A DNA stretch of 30,075 nt from CAZDBA01 sp964503615 (GCA_964503615.1 CAZDBA010000048.1:1-30075); one strand, 5' to 3'; numbered from the stretch's first letter, positions 8,601-16,741 are shown. Program-made: numbers and translations. The notes: generated by a model not told the origin, from the sequence alone.

Positions 8601-8977
8601 TCGCCATGCACAATTCCGTTCTCGTGCAAACACTTTAAACCGGCGGCCGCTTGCAAAATGACTTGCCGCACATCTTCGACCGGCATTGGACGTTCGCCAT
8701 AAATATCCTTGAGCGTTCCCTGCATCCGCTCCAGTACGAGGCAGCCTTGTTTTTTGACTACGTCAAAGATCGTCATCACGTTGGGATGTTCCAACGAGCC
8801 CAGCAATTGGGCCTCCTGCCAATACCGCTCCATTTGCTCTTTGTCGGCGAGAAACTGCTTATGCAGCTGTTTGATCGCGACTTCACGATTCAGCTTGGTA
8901 TCGGTGGCAGCGAACACGGTAGCGAACGATCCCGCACCGATTTCATTGGAGACTTTATAACGACGTTCTCTGGCCAT
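5636..8977 (-). CDS. Ser/Thr protein kinase fused to four repeat modules, a degenerate caspase-like domain and a TPR-like tail
   Basis: The product has 1113 residues. Residues 7-268 are a PknB-type kinase: IGAGSFATV loop (13-21), Lys36 in VAIK, Glu55, catalytic loop HGDIKPGN (124-131, HGD instead of HRD), DFG 144-146, and APE 167-169. Residues 300-319 are a single membrane span. Four similar modules follow (about 335-405, 410-490, 496-570, 577-632), each with a G-x-V/I opening and a GDRV- or GDKV-type strand, resembling DUF5666-like beta modules. Residues 655-890 look like a peptidase C14/caspase fold: KWALLIANETF opens it and Asp782-Cys783 in LLLLDCSPGD marks the usual Cys site, but the expected SGHG histidine site reads VATPAYS. 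Residues 935-1000 resemble TPR repeats. It is the last large gene of the Tad run and a candidate regulator of it. Confidence 0.93.
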   Translation of the reverse strand: MARERRYKVSNEIGAGSFATVFAATDTKLNREVAIKQLHKQFLADKEQMERYWQEAQLLGSLEHPNVMTIFDVVKKQGCLVLERMQGTLKDIYGERPMPVEDVRQVILQAAAGLKCLHENGIVHGDIKPGNLFLSKQEIVKLGDFGLARRVNDDDGSLIKGTTRYMAPELVSEEFGDVGPPSDLYSLGFSALEMMVGPQFETLFPDLIAFGRDRQMAWMMWHCSADRRLPPVQSLLAGVPEDLAGVIQKLTAKNQNERYTSAKEVIADLSGTAAPVGQSVKDQEAAEAEELRKKKKKHRIIAATACLLSVIACCALIFWPEKKEEVEQVVQPDIVGVVQNVLPLDNKLVLDLGTDWKELTLDEGDRIRLNRDERQLSNLQLGDRVVVHYKFDENGKKLYDIVAFRPETHTGVISKVDKEANQFVLTVSEGEKTGTEFLLTADDEMQVKINRLEEIGDNPFSFQSLAEGDRVIVEHSDDEQGMLALNVDALRDETLSGIVRKIDNRQQTISVDLPETEEGPSVVHIPVKSDCVFQINGQTSLNQELIQLADIQPGDKVTLEYDVEVKTIDAYREYSSAGTIVEIDLKSRTFSIKESTGKIARYSLPDSLKFSYPNEKLDLADVRVGDRVVSLSHDSPGSSAPPVDEISATRPVDRNKWALLIANETFEDGSIRKLTGSLANVKQIRDAMVNRYAVPDNQILVCNDFNQVRITQEVADWIQKTPANAEFYVYVATPAYSIAGQNVYLAAQDSKYAKMDENPFTLNWLIDLLDQCETKQKLLLLDCSPGDTSKDPQQVSSASEMIEIARSVRRGGYPRSVFVLGSCGEDQVGAIGEGGQSNFATVIAKGFTGEADLANDNKLEITELADFVQKQVIALNGSQNPPLFLPDPSPPRISQRAKEGILDLLSKFTENKLDLTEVTRLASQVDEQANGEPEPMTAYGVLLIKSTKMDQALSVFNSVRFKHPSFLPAHRGAIWLNYYKNRYDEGFTKLTAMLDHIPTPEELEEPYNEETLAIFEWAGQLRELAESAEWNKRLPPSTELSTFDETIQRFGEQPLARVQAGRQRVQEVIAGFAQEIAANPDSNARLKRSRLRSYVGSIANEEMINSIKSGLDR

Positions 8978-9050
8978 TCAGGATCGACCGGTTCTAAGTT
9001 AAGTAAAGCGAATCAGTTTAATTAAGGAAGGTGTTTCAAGGAGGCGAAGC

Positions 9051-9090
9051 AATTTTAACAAAGTTCAATCAATTTTAACGAAGCCGAATC
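9051..9090. repeat. Two tandem 20-bp units before the kinase gene
   Basis: Units 9051-9070 (AATTTTAACAAAG...) and 9071-9090 (AATTTTAACGAAG...) match at 16 of 20 positions. A weaker partial third unit, GTTTTTTAAGGGAG, follows at 9091. They sit in the 118-base spacer between the zinc-ribbon stop codon (9096) and the kinase start (8977). They could be protein-binding sites or the product of local slippage. No promoter can be read with confidence. Confidence 0.4.
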
Positions 9091-9095
9091 GTTTT

Positions 9096-10136
9096 TTAAG
9101 GGAGTTCTCCGCCTAGTAAAGCGGAAACTAGCCGTTCCAATTCCTTATCCGCGGAGGGGCTGCCGGTAACGCCGACGAATTTGTTGCGATCCTCCGCACG
9201 GAATCTCGCCATCACCTTTCTCAGCTCGCGAATCTCGCCCTCTCGATCGCGACGGGAATGAGCCAATTGAGCCTCCCGAAGTTCCAGCTGATAAGGCCTA
9301 AGCTGTACATCGATGCGCGTTTCGTAGAACTTTTGAAGTTTCTGGCGAACATCTCCCAACGATTTTTCGTTTGTGGCTTCCCCATCAAAGTCGATCATGA
9401 ACACCATCAAACCGGATAGGACCAAGCTAAAGCAGACTAACAATCCGAGAAAGATGGGGTTCCTCTTCATCTCTTTGGTTACTGCAACCGGTTTTTCGTC
9501 ATCCTTCAATTGCAGAGTAGGTAGTTTTCCATTCTTGGCAAAATCGGAATCGTCAGGGACCGTCGTGATAATCGTTGCGGTACCCGCAGGTGCTGGCTGA
9601 GGTGTAGTTCGTGCCACAGCAGTGGTCGGTGGCGCTTCTTCTTTCAACGGCGAAGGTGTTGGCAACACTGCAGTTTTCGGAGGAGGCGGATCCGGTAGAG
9701 CGGTAGTTTTCTGAATGGTCTTGTGTTCAGCCGGAGTTGGCTCGGCGGGAGCTGGTTTGGTTTCCGATTCTACCGTTTTAGGTTTTCTGGTTTTGCTTTT
9801 CCTTGATGGCGGCGCGAGGTCGTTTATCGTTGATTGAAATTCTGCACTGGTGATCGCTTCCGATTCGCTGGAACCTTGTTCGGTGCTGGCCAGTTTTTCA
9901 GACTCAGTGCCTTTTTTACTAATCGCAGAAGGCAATGGCATTGCGCGAGGTTTAAGCGTAGCGGGCTTGGCCGGTTCAGGCGGCTTGCGTCTCTTCTTTT
10001 TCGGTTTCTCGTCGGACAGGTTTTTACCGTCGGCTAGAAACGTCTTTGCGCACTTTGGGCAGGAAACGTTCTTGCCAACCAATTTACTTGGCACGCCGAG
10101 GGTCCAATTACATTCTGGGCAGGTTGCGTATTGCAT
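9096..10136 (-). CDS. Zinc-ribbon protein with proline-rich linker and one membrane span
   Basis: This is a 346-residue protein of unknown role. Residues 1-30 hold a CxxC...CxxC zinc ribbon (Cys6, Cys9, Cys26, Cys29), like the MJ0042-type fingers common in planctomycete proteins. Residues 35-220 are low-complexity sequence rich in Pro, Lys, Thr and Ala, probably disordered. Residues 227-249 form one transmembrane span (PIFLGLLVCFSLVLSGLMVF). The last 95 residues, outside the cytoplasm, are charged and helical (LRPYQLELREAQLAHSRRDR). The gene begins 17 bases after tadC's stop codon, so it is probably co-transcribed with the Tad genes, and it precedes the kinase. It could be a scaffold linking cytoplasmic and periplasmic parts of the machine. 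No Shine-Dalgarno site is visible. Confidence 0.85.
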   Translation of the reverse strand: MQYATCPECNWTLGVPSKLVGKNVSCPKCAKTFLADGKNLSDEKPKKKRRKPPEPAKPATLKPRAMPLPSAISKKGTESEKLASTEQGSSESEAITSAEFQSTINDLAPPSRKSKTRKPKTVESETKPAPAEPTPAEHKTIQKTTALPDPPPPKTAVLPTPSPLKEEAPPTTAVARTTPQPAPAGTATIITTVPDDSDFAKNGKLPTLQLKDDEKPVAVTKEMKRNPIFLGLLVCFSLVLSGLMVFMIDFDGEATNEKSLGDVRQKLQKFYETRIDVQLRPYQLELREAQLAHSRRDREGEIRELRKVMARFRAEDRNKFVGVTGSPSADKELERLVSALLGGELP

Positions 10137-10153
10137 AAGTTGCGTGTTTTGAG

Positions 10154-11092
10154 TTAATTGAGTTCGAATCCAAAAATCAAAAAGTTAATGGCGAACGGTC
10201 CTATGATAACAATTACTGTTGCCGCCATCACTAAAACACCTGGCAACAACATTTGGACACCCGCCTCGCCCGCCAACGTTTCAGCCCGTTGAGACCGTTT
10301 GAGCCGCAGTACATCGGCCTGAGTTCGGAACACACCGGTGAGTGGAGTTCCCAGATTCTCCGACTGGATGATCGAACCCAGGATACTGGTCACTTCGTCA
10401 TCTTGCAGCCGATCACGCATCCCCTCAAGGGCCTCTTGCCGCGTTTTGCCAAGGTTCATATCCATCAACACGCGACCGAACTCCTGCGAAAGTGGGTGTC
10501 CTCGGTACTCCTCGACCGCTTGTTCCAACGCTTTGATAAACGTTGTACCGGCTTCCATCAACAATGTCATCAAGTCCAACATGAACGGCAAGCGACGTTT
10601 GATTTCGGTCAAACGTCGATGGGCTTGCCTGGAGAGCTGACGTCGCAACAAGACCATTAACACAACGGTCAATACAACGGCCAGAATGATACCCGCTGGC
10701 CCCATGCCACTGATACAAAAGAAAAAGATCACTGGCGAAATCAACATCGCCACGAATTGAAGCTTACCCAGATATTCTTCTGGCAACCAGCAACGCGATA
10801 ATCCGGCGGCATGAATCTCTCGTTTGATCTCCGGCAGGATTTCGGAAAACGCACCTCGGTTAAAGCGACCGAACAGGCGGATGATCGGTTGGAAAAGCCG
10901 AAACACCGAATCGGTTCGTCGAAGTTCATTGATGCGGCTGACATCGAAACGATACTCGCTGCCTTGCTCCAGATCATCGGTCGCTAACACGCTCACGATC
11001 CAACTGACAAACGCAAACACAGCCCCACCGGCGACAAGCGTCGGAAAGATCGCCATCAAATCCAATTCGGCAAAAAGCAAAAAGTGTTGCAT
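10154..11092 (-). CDS. tadC: TadC, inner-membrane platform protein of the Tad pilus (T2SSF family)
   Basis: The ATG at 11092 gives 312 residues; a TTG codon directly before it is also possible. The first hydrophobic segment (about residues 13-35) is followed by a cytoplasmic stretch. The T2SSF domain spans about 160-290: RLPFMLDLMTLLMEAGTTFI then KALEQAV, followed by LGKTRQEALEGMRDRLQDDE and LGTPLTGVFRTQADVLRLKR. A final hydrophobic pair (LLPGVLVMAATVIVIIGPFA) ends the protein. This layout matches TadC of Flp/Tad systems, the partner of TadB that couples the ATPase to pilus extension. It sits 54 bases after tadB on the same strand. Confidence 0.93.
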   Translation of the reverse strand: MQHFLLFAELDLMAIFPTLVAGGAVFAFVSWIVSVLATDDLEQGSEYRFDVSRINELRRTDSVFRLFQPIIRLFGRFNRGAFSEILPEIKREIHAAGLSRCWLPEEYLGKLQFVAMLISPVIFFFCISGMGPAGIILAVVLTVVLMVLLRRQLSRQAHRRLTEIKRRLPFMLDLMTLLMEAGTTFIKALEQAVEEYRGHPLSQEFGRVLMDMNLGKTRQEALEGMRDRLQDDEVTSILGSIIQSENLGTPLTGVFRTQADVLRLKRSQRAETLAGEAGVQMLLPGVLVMAATVIVIIGPFAINFLIFGFELN

Positions 11093-11146
11093 CAATGAGT
11101 GATTAAGTTAGTAGTTAGTTAAGCAGCAATTTCAAAGTAGCAGGTT

Positions 11147-11986
11147 TCAAATATCAGGAGTCAAAATCGCTCGCGCCCACAACCAGGCAGCCACGTCCAA
11201 AATGACAGCGAACGACAGCATCACTTGGCCAGGTATCGTTGTGAACAGACGAGTTGTATTGATCGGGTCTACAAAATAGTAGACGAACAAAATAATCGGT
11301 GGTGCAAGCGCCATGTAAATTGCCGACTTGCGGGCTTGGGCCGTATCCGAATCGATCTTTCGTTCCAGCCGTTGAAACTCTCGCACCGATGACGCAATAC
11401 GATCAACCGTCTCGTTCAGCTTTCCACCGCTTTCCCGACTGGCAAGCATGGCGGCAGCGAACATGGAAAAGTTATCACTTTGCAAGCGACCTTTGGCTTC
11501 GGTCAACGTTTCCTGTAACGTCTTGCCCATCGAATATTGGCCGTACATGTTTTGGAATTCCAAGCGGATCGGATGCGGAGACTGGTCGGCCAGAATCTCA
11601 AGCGACTGAGCCAGTGACAACCCCGCGCGAATGGCGGAGGAAAGCGTGGTCATGCTACTGGCCAATTGGTCTTCGATTTTTTGCTTCCGCTCTTTCGCCA
11701 TCCGCTTCAACCACAACCATGGTAACGGGCCCATCAGCATGACCGCCAAAACGGCAAAAACCGGTTTTCCATTACCGAACCAAAGCAAAATGAAAACGAT
11801 GACGATCAAATACAGCCAACCTGCCAGAAAGATTCGTAAACGATCAGACTTGATCCGCATCATTCGCAATTTCTCGGCCACGCTCGATTGAATACGGTCC
11901 AACAACAGGTCAACGCCCCCTTGGGAAAACCAGGAAAGACACGCTGCTGCGGCGCCCATAACCAAACTGATGACCAAAATATCCAA
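11147..11986 (-). CDS. tadB: TadB, inner-membrane platform protein of the Tad pilus (T2SSF family)
   Basis: The 279-residue protein starts at a TTG (11986) preceded by AGAGAG at good spacing. It has an N-terminal membrane span, a second hydrophobic region around residues 52-92, and the T2SSF helical block from about residue 105: QLASSMTTLSSAIRAGLSLA then QSLEILADQ, MGKTLQETLTEAKGRL, and ASRESGGKLNETVDRIASSV. It ends with a further pair of membrane spans. TadB and TadC together form the platform on which the TadA motor acts. The gene begins 20 bases after the FHA-TadA stop codon, the usual tadA-tadB-tadC order. Confidence 0.93.
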   Translation of the reverse strand: MDILVISLVMGAAAACLSWFSQGGVDLLLDRIQSSVAEKLRMMRIKSDRLRIFLAGWLYLIVIVFILLWFGNGKPVFAVLAVMLMGPLPWLWLKRMAKERKQKIEDQLASSMTTLSSAIRAGLSLAQSLEILADQSPHPIRLEFQNMYGQYSMGKTLQETLTEAKGRLQSDNFSMFAAAMLASRESGGKLNETVDRIASSVREFQRLERKIDSDTAQARKSAIYMALAPPIILFVYYFVDPINTTRLFTTIPGQVMLSFAVILDVAAWLWARAILTPDI

Positions 11987-12006
11987 AACGTGTTCTCTCT
12001 GTTTTC

Positions 12007-13959
12007 CTACTTCGATTCGATCTTGGGAACGTGTACCTGACCGTTGGATTCATCGCGCGAATAAAGAAACCTTAGATCCAGTAGTGACTTGTCTACCAAT
12101 TGATCAACAAACGTCGGCAGGAATCCGGTCGGCTGCAAGTTATTACCACTTCTAAGATTAAAAATGTCCGTGATCACCAATTCGCCCGTGTCTTCATCGA
12201 TACTTTCAACTTCTGAAATTTGAGTCACCATGCGGCGACCATCTTGCAAGCGATTAAGTTGTACGACCAAGTCCAATGCAGAAGCGATCTGGCGGTGGAT
12301 CGCTTTGATCGGCAAGTCAACCGCCATCATCACCAACAACTCCAGACGCTCGATCACCTCGGCTGCTCCGTTAGCGTGAATCGTTGTCATCGAACCATCG
12401 TGGCCGGTGTTCATCGCTTGCAACATGTCCAGCGCTTCACCACCGCGGCACTCACCCACGATCAAGCGATCCGGTCGCATCCGCAACGCATTTTTGACCA
12501 AGTCCCGGGCTGTATATTCGCCAACGCCTTCTACGTTTGCCGGCCGCGTTTCCAAAGTGACGACGTGTTCCTGATGCATTTGCAATTCGGCGGTATCTTC
12601 CACGGTAACGATCCGCTCTTTGCCCGGAATAAAACTACTCAACGCATTCAGCATCGTTGTTTTTCCACTACCGGTACCACCGCTGATCAAGATGTTGCGA
12701 CGGTTAGCAACTGCCGCGCGGAGGAACGAGGCGGCGGACGACGTCATACTGCCTTTGTGGATTAAGTCCTCGATCGTCAAACGGTCTTGCGGAAAACGGC
12801 GAATCGTTAAACAGGGCCCGCTCAACGCAAGCGGCGGAATCACCGCGTTCACACGAGAGCCATCTGGTAGACGAGCGTCGACCAACGGTTGGCTTTTGTC
12901 GATTCTTCGTCCGACTTGAGCAACGATCCTCTCGATCACCGACTCGGTGACCTGATCGGAAATAAAGCGACGACCGGAACGCTCGATCACACCACCGGCT
13001 TCGATGTAAATCTGATCGCTGGAGACGACCATGATTTCGGTGATCGAAGGCATCCGCAATAGATCTTGTAGCGGGCCAAAGCCAAACACAGTGTCCTTAA
13101 GATCTTTTTTTAGTGCACGCAGGATGACGTACTTGCGAAGCTCGTGGTGTAAGAACCGTTGGAACTTGGGAAACGCGGTGCTGGCCATGTCCTCGACGAT
13201 ACGGATCTTGTCACTGGTGTCTTCCGAGCGTTCCAGATCTAATTCCTCACGCAACATCCGCAGCAGGTTTTGCAGTTCGGTTTCCCGCTCCGGAATCAAA
13301 GTCACAGGAAGGTCGAACTCGTTTGAGGCCAAAGGCGCGATTACGCCCGACTGGTCACCACTGTCCATAATGATTTGGTTAGTCAGAAGATCACGCAGTA
13401 CGAGCCCAACGATCTTGTCCAACAACGTTTGGTTCGCTTCGGAAAAGACCTCCAACTCGCGACACGAATCCTCGATGTTGTTTTCCAGTAACAAGATGCT
13501 TTCGCGTTCCGGTCGGCGAGATGTCTCCAGCCCTACCAGATCCAGTCGTTCCAGCAACTGTTTGTGAATCCGCTGTTCCAGGTTTGCAAGTTCAGTGCGG
13601 ACATGGGCATCGATCTCATTGCGGCTGACCGAGAAAACCGCTTCCTTTTCGAGCGACAGCGAGTAAGGCCAGATACGAATCTGCGTTGCAGTATCAAACG
13701 AAACGGTTTGTCCAACCCCAATGTCGACTTCGCCAACCATGCAAGCGTTAAGCCCAACGTTCTCCAATTCGAAATGTTCACCCTTGCGACGGATCAGCGC
13801 CTGTCGTCGCGAGACAAGCGGACTTTCCAACACAAGCATATTATCCGGATCGCGACCGATCGTGATTTCAACGTCAAAGAAATCACCGTCTTCGTTTTTA
13901 TCCTCGATCTCAAATACAGATCGTCGGCTATCGTTAATTCGGTTGAACCAGATTTTCAC
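12007..13959 (-). CDS. tadA: TadA/CpaF secretion ATPase with an N-terminal FHA domain
   Basis: At 650 residues it is about 200 longer than ordinary TadA/CpaF. The start is a GTG at 13959. Residues 20-103 form an FHA domain: Gly35-Arg36 in ITIGRDPDN, Ser50-Arg51 in PLVSRRQALI, and Asn71 in the NG-turn position, so the main phosphothreonine contacts look intact. Residues 110-290 are a helical linker with the TadA N-terminal domain. The ATPase core has LPDGSRVNAVIPP, Walker A GGTGSGKT (427-434), the Asp box VEDTAELQM, Walker B with Glu503 in LIVGECRGGEA, and the His box MTTIHAN (His528). It powers pilus assembly from the cytoplasmic face. The FHA domain suggests control by a Ser/Thr kinase, and one is encoded downstream in the same run. 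Confidence 0.96.
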   Translation of the reverse strand: MKIWFNRINDSRRSVFEIEDKNEDGDFFDVEITIGRDPDNMLVLESPLVSRRQALIRRKGEHFELENVGLNACMVGEVDIGVGQTVSFDTATQIRIWPYSLSLEKEAVFSVSRNEIDAHVRTELANLEQRIHKQLLERLDLVGLETSRRPERESILLLENNIEDSCRELEVFSEANQTLLDKIVGLVLRDLLTNQIIMDSGDQSGVIAPLASNEFDLPVTLIPERETELQNLLRMLREELDLERSEDTSDKIRIVEDMASTAFPKFQRFLHHELRKYVILRALKKDLKDTVFGFGPLQDLLRMPSITEIMVVSSDQIYIEAGGVIERSGRRFISDQVTESVIERIVAQVGRRIDKSQPLVDARLPDGSRVNAVIPPLALSGPCLTIRRFPQDRLTIEDLIHKGSMTSSAASFLRAAVANRRNILISGGTGSGKTTMLNALSSFIPGKERIVTVEDTAELQMHQEHVVTLETRPANVEGVGEYTARDLVKNALRMRPDRLIVGECRGGEALDMLQAMNTGHDGSMTTIHANGAAEVIERLELLVMMAVDLPIKAIHRQIASALDLVVQLNRLQDGRRMVTQISEVESIDEDTGELVITDIFNLRSGNNLQPTGFLPTFVDQLVDKSLLDLRFLYSRDESNGQVHVPKIESK

Positions 13960-13999
13960 TGAATACTCTTGTAACTTGGTTTCATGAACACGTTGGGAT

Positions 14000-14764
14000 T
14001 TACTTTTCTTCTTCGCGGGGATGCAATACGACGCCTGCCTGGCGAAAACTGGGTGAGCCGGTCAGCTGAAACAGCTTTTCCGAATTCTTATCACCCTTTG
14101 TAACGGCGACTCCGATCACATTTTCTCGAGCTTGAGAACGACCGCTGGCTGAGCTGACTTCGTAACTACCCAATCGGTCACCCAGCGAAATGACACGAAA
14201 CGGTCCGACCAATTCGCTTTTGAGCGAACCGGTTGGTACGGGAGGTGTGGGTCTGTTGTCACCAAACTGAGGACCAGTGGGTCGCTCCGATTCTTCTCCC
14301 AGGTCAAGTTCGCTGAAGACCACGGCAGGGTTGGGAACCAAAAACGAAACAGTGTCACCCGGTTTAACCAGCGCTGAAACAAAAGTAGCTGAGTTTACCG
14401 GAATCCAAAAAGCAAGTTCGCCCTCGTCCAATTTGAGTGCGGTCGGCGGCGTTTTGAGTTCCTGACGCAAGATGATTTCACCCCCGCGATAGTCATGAAT
14501 CGCTTTCAAGCTGACGACTGTTTGCAAATCGCTGTACAAAACGGCTGTCTCCTCGAGGCTACCCACATTCTTGCGCGGAATATCCAGACGAACAAAGTGT
14601 TCTTCCATAAACATGTCGCCTTGTTTCAATCGTACCTCCTCGGCAATCGAGAGAAACGAAACGACTTCGATCTCTTTCGACTTGCGGTCAAGGTACTGCC
14701 AGTTCAAAAGGCAAGCCACTACGCCTAGCGAAAGCGCGATCAGCAACCCAATCCAATTCTTCAT
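14000..14764 (-). CDS. cpaB: CpaB/RcpC-like Flp pilus assembly protein
   Basis: This is a 254-residue protein. Residues 4-23 are one membrane span (WIGLLIALSLGVVACLLNWQ). Residues 35-115 resemble the SAF-type domain of CpaB, with an LKQGDMFMEEHFVRLDIPRK strand pair and the YRGGEIILRQELK segment. A second RcpC-like part follows: FWIPVNSATFVSALVKPGDT then VSFLV. A Pro/Gly linker at about 165-185 leads to the last beta-rich part (VIGVAVTKGDKNSEKLFQL). CpaB sits in the periplasm and usually works with the outer-membrane secretin, which is not in this window. The ATG overlaps the stop codon of the preceding gene (ATGA), so the two are translationally coupled. Confidence 0.85.
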   Translation of the reverse strand: MKNWIGLLIALSLGVVACLLNWQYLDRKSKEIEVVSFLSIAEEVRLKQGDMFMEEHFVRLDIPRKNVGSLEETAVLYSDLQTVVSLKAIHDYRGGEIILRQELKTPPTALKLDEGELAFWIPVNSATFVSALVKPGDTVSFLVPNPAVVFSELDLGEESERPTGPQFGDNRPTPPVPTGSLKSELVGPFRVISLGDRLGSYEVSSASGRSQARENVIGVAVTKGDKNSEKLFQLTGSPSFRQAGVVLHPREEEK

Positions 14765-15798
14765 TTTGCAAATTCCTTGTTTTCCATCTTTGTGCTGGGT
14801 TGGGTCGTATTCGGCTGGGTCACTACCAGTCCACGCACCTGATTGTTTGCGCCCACATTCAATACGACACGAAAGCAGACCTGATGCAAGTCGTCGTTCG
14901 GTTTTTCAGGTGGTAGAAATGTTTGCTGCCAATCGGTTTGCAATGTCGGAAGGTCAACCGAATTGAATTTCGTGCTCCAATTGTTGGCAGTCGCCCACGA
15001 TTCGTAAAATGCGATCGAGTCAGAAATCGAACCGCCGACGAATCCGACCATTTGGGAACCGTCTTGGGGGTCCGCAAGCGAAACAGTCTTCCGCGAGCCA
15101 TCAGGAGTCGGCAATTCAAATTGGCGCCCGGTCGACGACTCACTTTTGTTCTCCGCCGATGCAAACGAAGTAAACGATGTCCATTCATTTTCAGAGCTGG
15201 GCATGGCGATGCCCCAAACAGTCATCCGCGACCGCTGTTGATTCTGTTGGGTGATCATGCAGTCGTCACGAATACCAATCACCGTAGGCAGCCCACGTCC
15301 CAACGGATCGCGCACCTGAAATAAACGCCACTTGCCAGTACGCTCATCGAAGGGCGGAAGTTCTTGGGTGCTTGTTAACATCCGCTTTTCCTCTGGCCCT
15401 ACAGTACCGACCGGGTCGGGAGATCTTTCCAAAACCGCGGTGACTTTTTTAGTCAGAAAATCGTACACGTCGTCGATGGCACCGTTGGTTTGTTCGTGAA
15501 TCAATGAGTGGGGTGAATCTCCAAACACCAAAGCACATGATTCCATCGTCGACCAAGACTGCAAACTTGTTGGCGGACCCGAATCGGGCTCGGGTGCAGG
15601 CCGCCACCAGGCAATCAGTTGAGTCCCCACTGCCAGCGCAATCACGATCACAACAGCAGTCGCGATCAGGTTATTGGTCCAGCCAAAAATCTGAGTCGCA
15701 ACGGGTCGCTGCCTATGTGCGGTGCCCCTCCCATCCGCCGCGCCGTGGAGAGCGGGGTTATCAGGCACAGTTCGCTTTATCTCAGTCTGATTTGGCAT
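14761..15798 (-). CDS. Unrecognised single-span membrane protein in the Tad locus
   Basis: Starting at the ATG at 15798 (two TTG codons precede it), the protein has 345 residues. Residues 1-40 are polar and probably cytoplasmic, residues about 44-62 form one membrane span (NLIATAVVIVIALAVGTQLI), and the remaining 280 residues should lie in the periplasm. Visible blocks include CALVFGDSPHSLIHEQTNGA, VIGIRDDCMITQQNQQRSRM, FVGGSISDSIAFYESWATAN, and HQVCFRVVLNVGANNQVRGL then VVTQPNT. I recognise no family. Its place between the TadE-like gene and cpaB, with an ATGA overlap with cpaB, argues for a structural role in the pilus machine. It is not a secretin: it is too short and lacks the beta-barrel repeats. 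Confidence 0.82.
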   Translation of the reverse strand: MPNQTEIKRTVPDNPALHGAADGRGTAHRQRPVATQIFGWTNNLIATAVVIVIALAVGTQLIAWWRPAPEPDSGPPTSLQSWSTMESCALVFGDSPHSLIHEQTNGAIDDVYDFLTKKVTAVLERSPDPVGTVGPEEKRMLTSTQELPPFDERTGKWRLFQVRDPLGRGLPTVIGIRDDCMITQQNQQRSRMTVWGIAMPSSENEWTSFTSFASAENKSESSTGRQFELPTPDGSRKTVSLADPQDGSQMVGFVGGSISDSIAFYESWATANNWSTKFNSVDLPTLQTDWQQTFLPPEKPNDDLHQVCFRVVLNVGANNQVRGLVVTQPNTTQPSTKMENKEFAK

Positions 15799-15826
15799 CA
15801 ACAAAGGCTCTTTCGAGAACGATTTT

Positions 15827-16741
15827 TCAATTCGATTGGGTTCCTTGTTGGAGTTCTTCTAGTGTAATCAGCCAAAGCTCCAATACGTTTATATTTCGCT
15901 CTAGTTCCATCTGCCTGATCGCAGTGGGTGGAGGATTTGCGTTTAGTTGGCTTCGGTACAGGCCAATCGAGGCTTGCGCGAGAGTCATCGGAAGCCGTTG
16001 AATCCTGAAAATAGTCCGACTGACTTGTTGAGCTTGGACGACATCAGGGTCGCTTTCGCAAAACCGGGGGACTTGAGGGACAAAATTGCGTCTGAAACCG
16101 GGTAAGAGAAAGTCGGGGTCGTTATCCAAAGCTGCCAGTCGAGATAGAAGCGCGGGATTTTCAAGGGCCAAGACCGCACTGATCAAGCTGCCAGAGGAAC
16201 GGATAAAGTCTAAACCGATTTCGTAAATCAACGGTATCTTGCGACTGTTGTTTGTTGAGCTCATTTGCCAAATCTGAAAACTATCGGTCAGCAACGGATG
16301 GTCAACAGTAAAGCGAAACGAAGTCAGGCTTGAGAAAATGGGTGGATCACGATTCAGCTCGGCGACTCCCGCCTGCATACCGCGGGTAAAGTCCAATCGG
16401 TTGGCGTTCACATTCACAGCAGGTATGGGACCAGCAATGATCGGAAGGGATACGACAGGAACGGTCGTTATCGAATTCAGTGGCTCGGCACGACGGATGG
16501 ACTGACTGGAGTCCAAAGGCCATTCCGGAGCGAAAGCGTTCCTGTGTGCAAACCGCTCACCCCGTTCGCGCCACAGAGTATCACGGGCAACCGTTTCGGT
16601 GCGCAATTTCCAACTGGCTGCGTAACCGAATACGATAATAACAGCCATAATGGTCATCAGTAGTGGCAGAACGAAAACCAACTCCAGAGGGGCCAACCCT
16701 CGCCGTTGGCTAGTGCGTGTTGAGGCGGCGAAATTCTTCAA
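15827..16741 (-). CDS. TadE-like pseudopilin (second copy)
   Basis: I chose a TTG at 16741 because a perfect GGAGG lies 8 bases upstream, inside the end of the previous gene; the ATG at 16777 has no such site. This gives 304 residues starting MKNFAASTRTSQRRGLAPLE. The sequence RRG-LAPLELVFVLPLLMTIM is a class III prepilin-type start: a Gly to be cut, Glu at +5, then a hydrophobic helix to about residue 40. The long periplasmic remainder (about 260 residues) resembles no family I can name and is much longer than an ordinary TadE. TadE proteins are minor pilins processed by the TadV peptidase. The gene overlaps its upstream neighbour by 32 bases. Confidence 0.82.
   Translation of the reverse strand: MKNFAASTRTSQRRGLAPLELVFVLPLLMTIMAVIIVFGYAASWKLRTETVARDTLWRERGERFAHRNAFAPEWPLDSSQSIRRAEPLNSITTVPVVSLPIIAGPIPAVNVNANRLDFTRGMQAGVAELNRDPPIFSSLTSFRFTVDHPLLTDSFQIWQMSSTNNSRKIPLIYEIGLDFIRSSGSLISAVLALENPALLSRLAALDNDPDFLLPGFRRNFVPQVPRFCESDPDVVQAQQVSRTIFRIQRLPMTLAQASIGLYRSQLNANPPPTAIRQMELERNINVLELWLITLEELQQGTQSN

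Noticed and set aside
12220..12765. 181-codon plus-strand frame opposite FHA-TadA
   Set aside because: It lies over the Walker and His-box region of the ATPase, and its His/Gln-rich translation is typical of an antisense shadow.
13031..13567. 178-codon plus-strand frame, Ser/Arg-rich
   Set aside because: Low-complexity antisense translation of the TadA linker region; no start signal.
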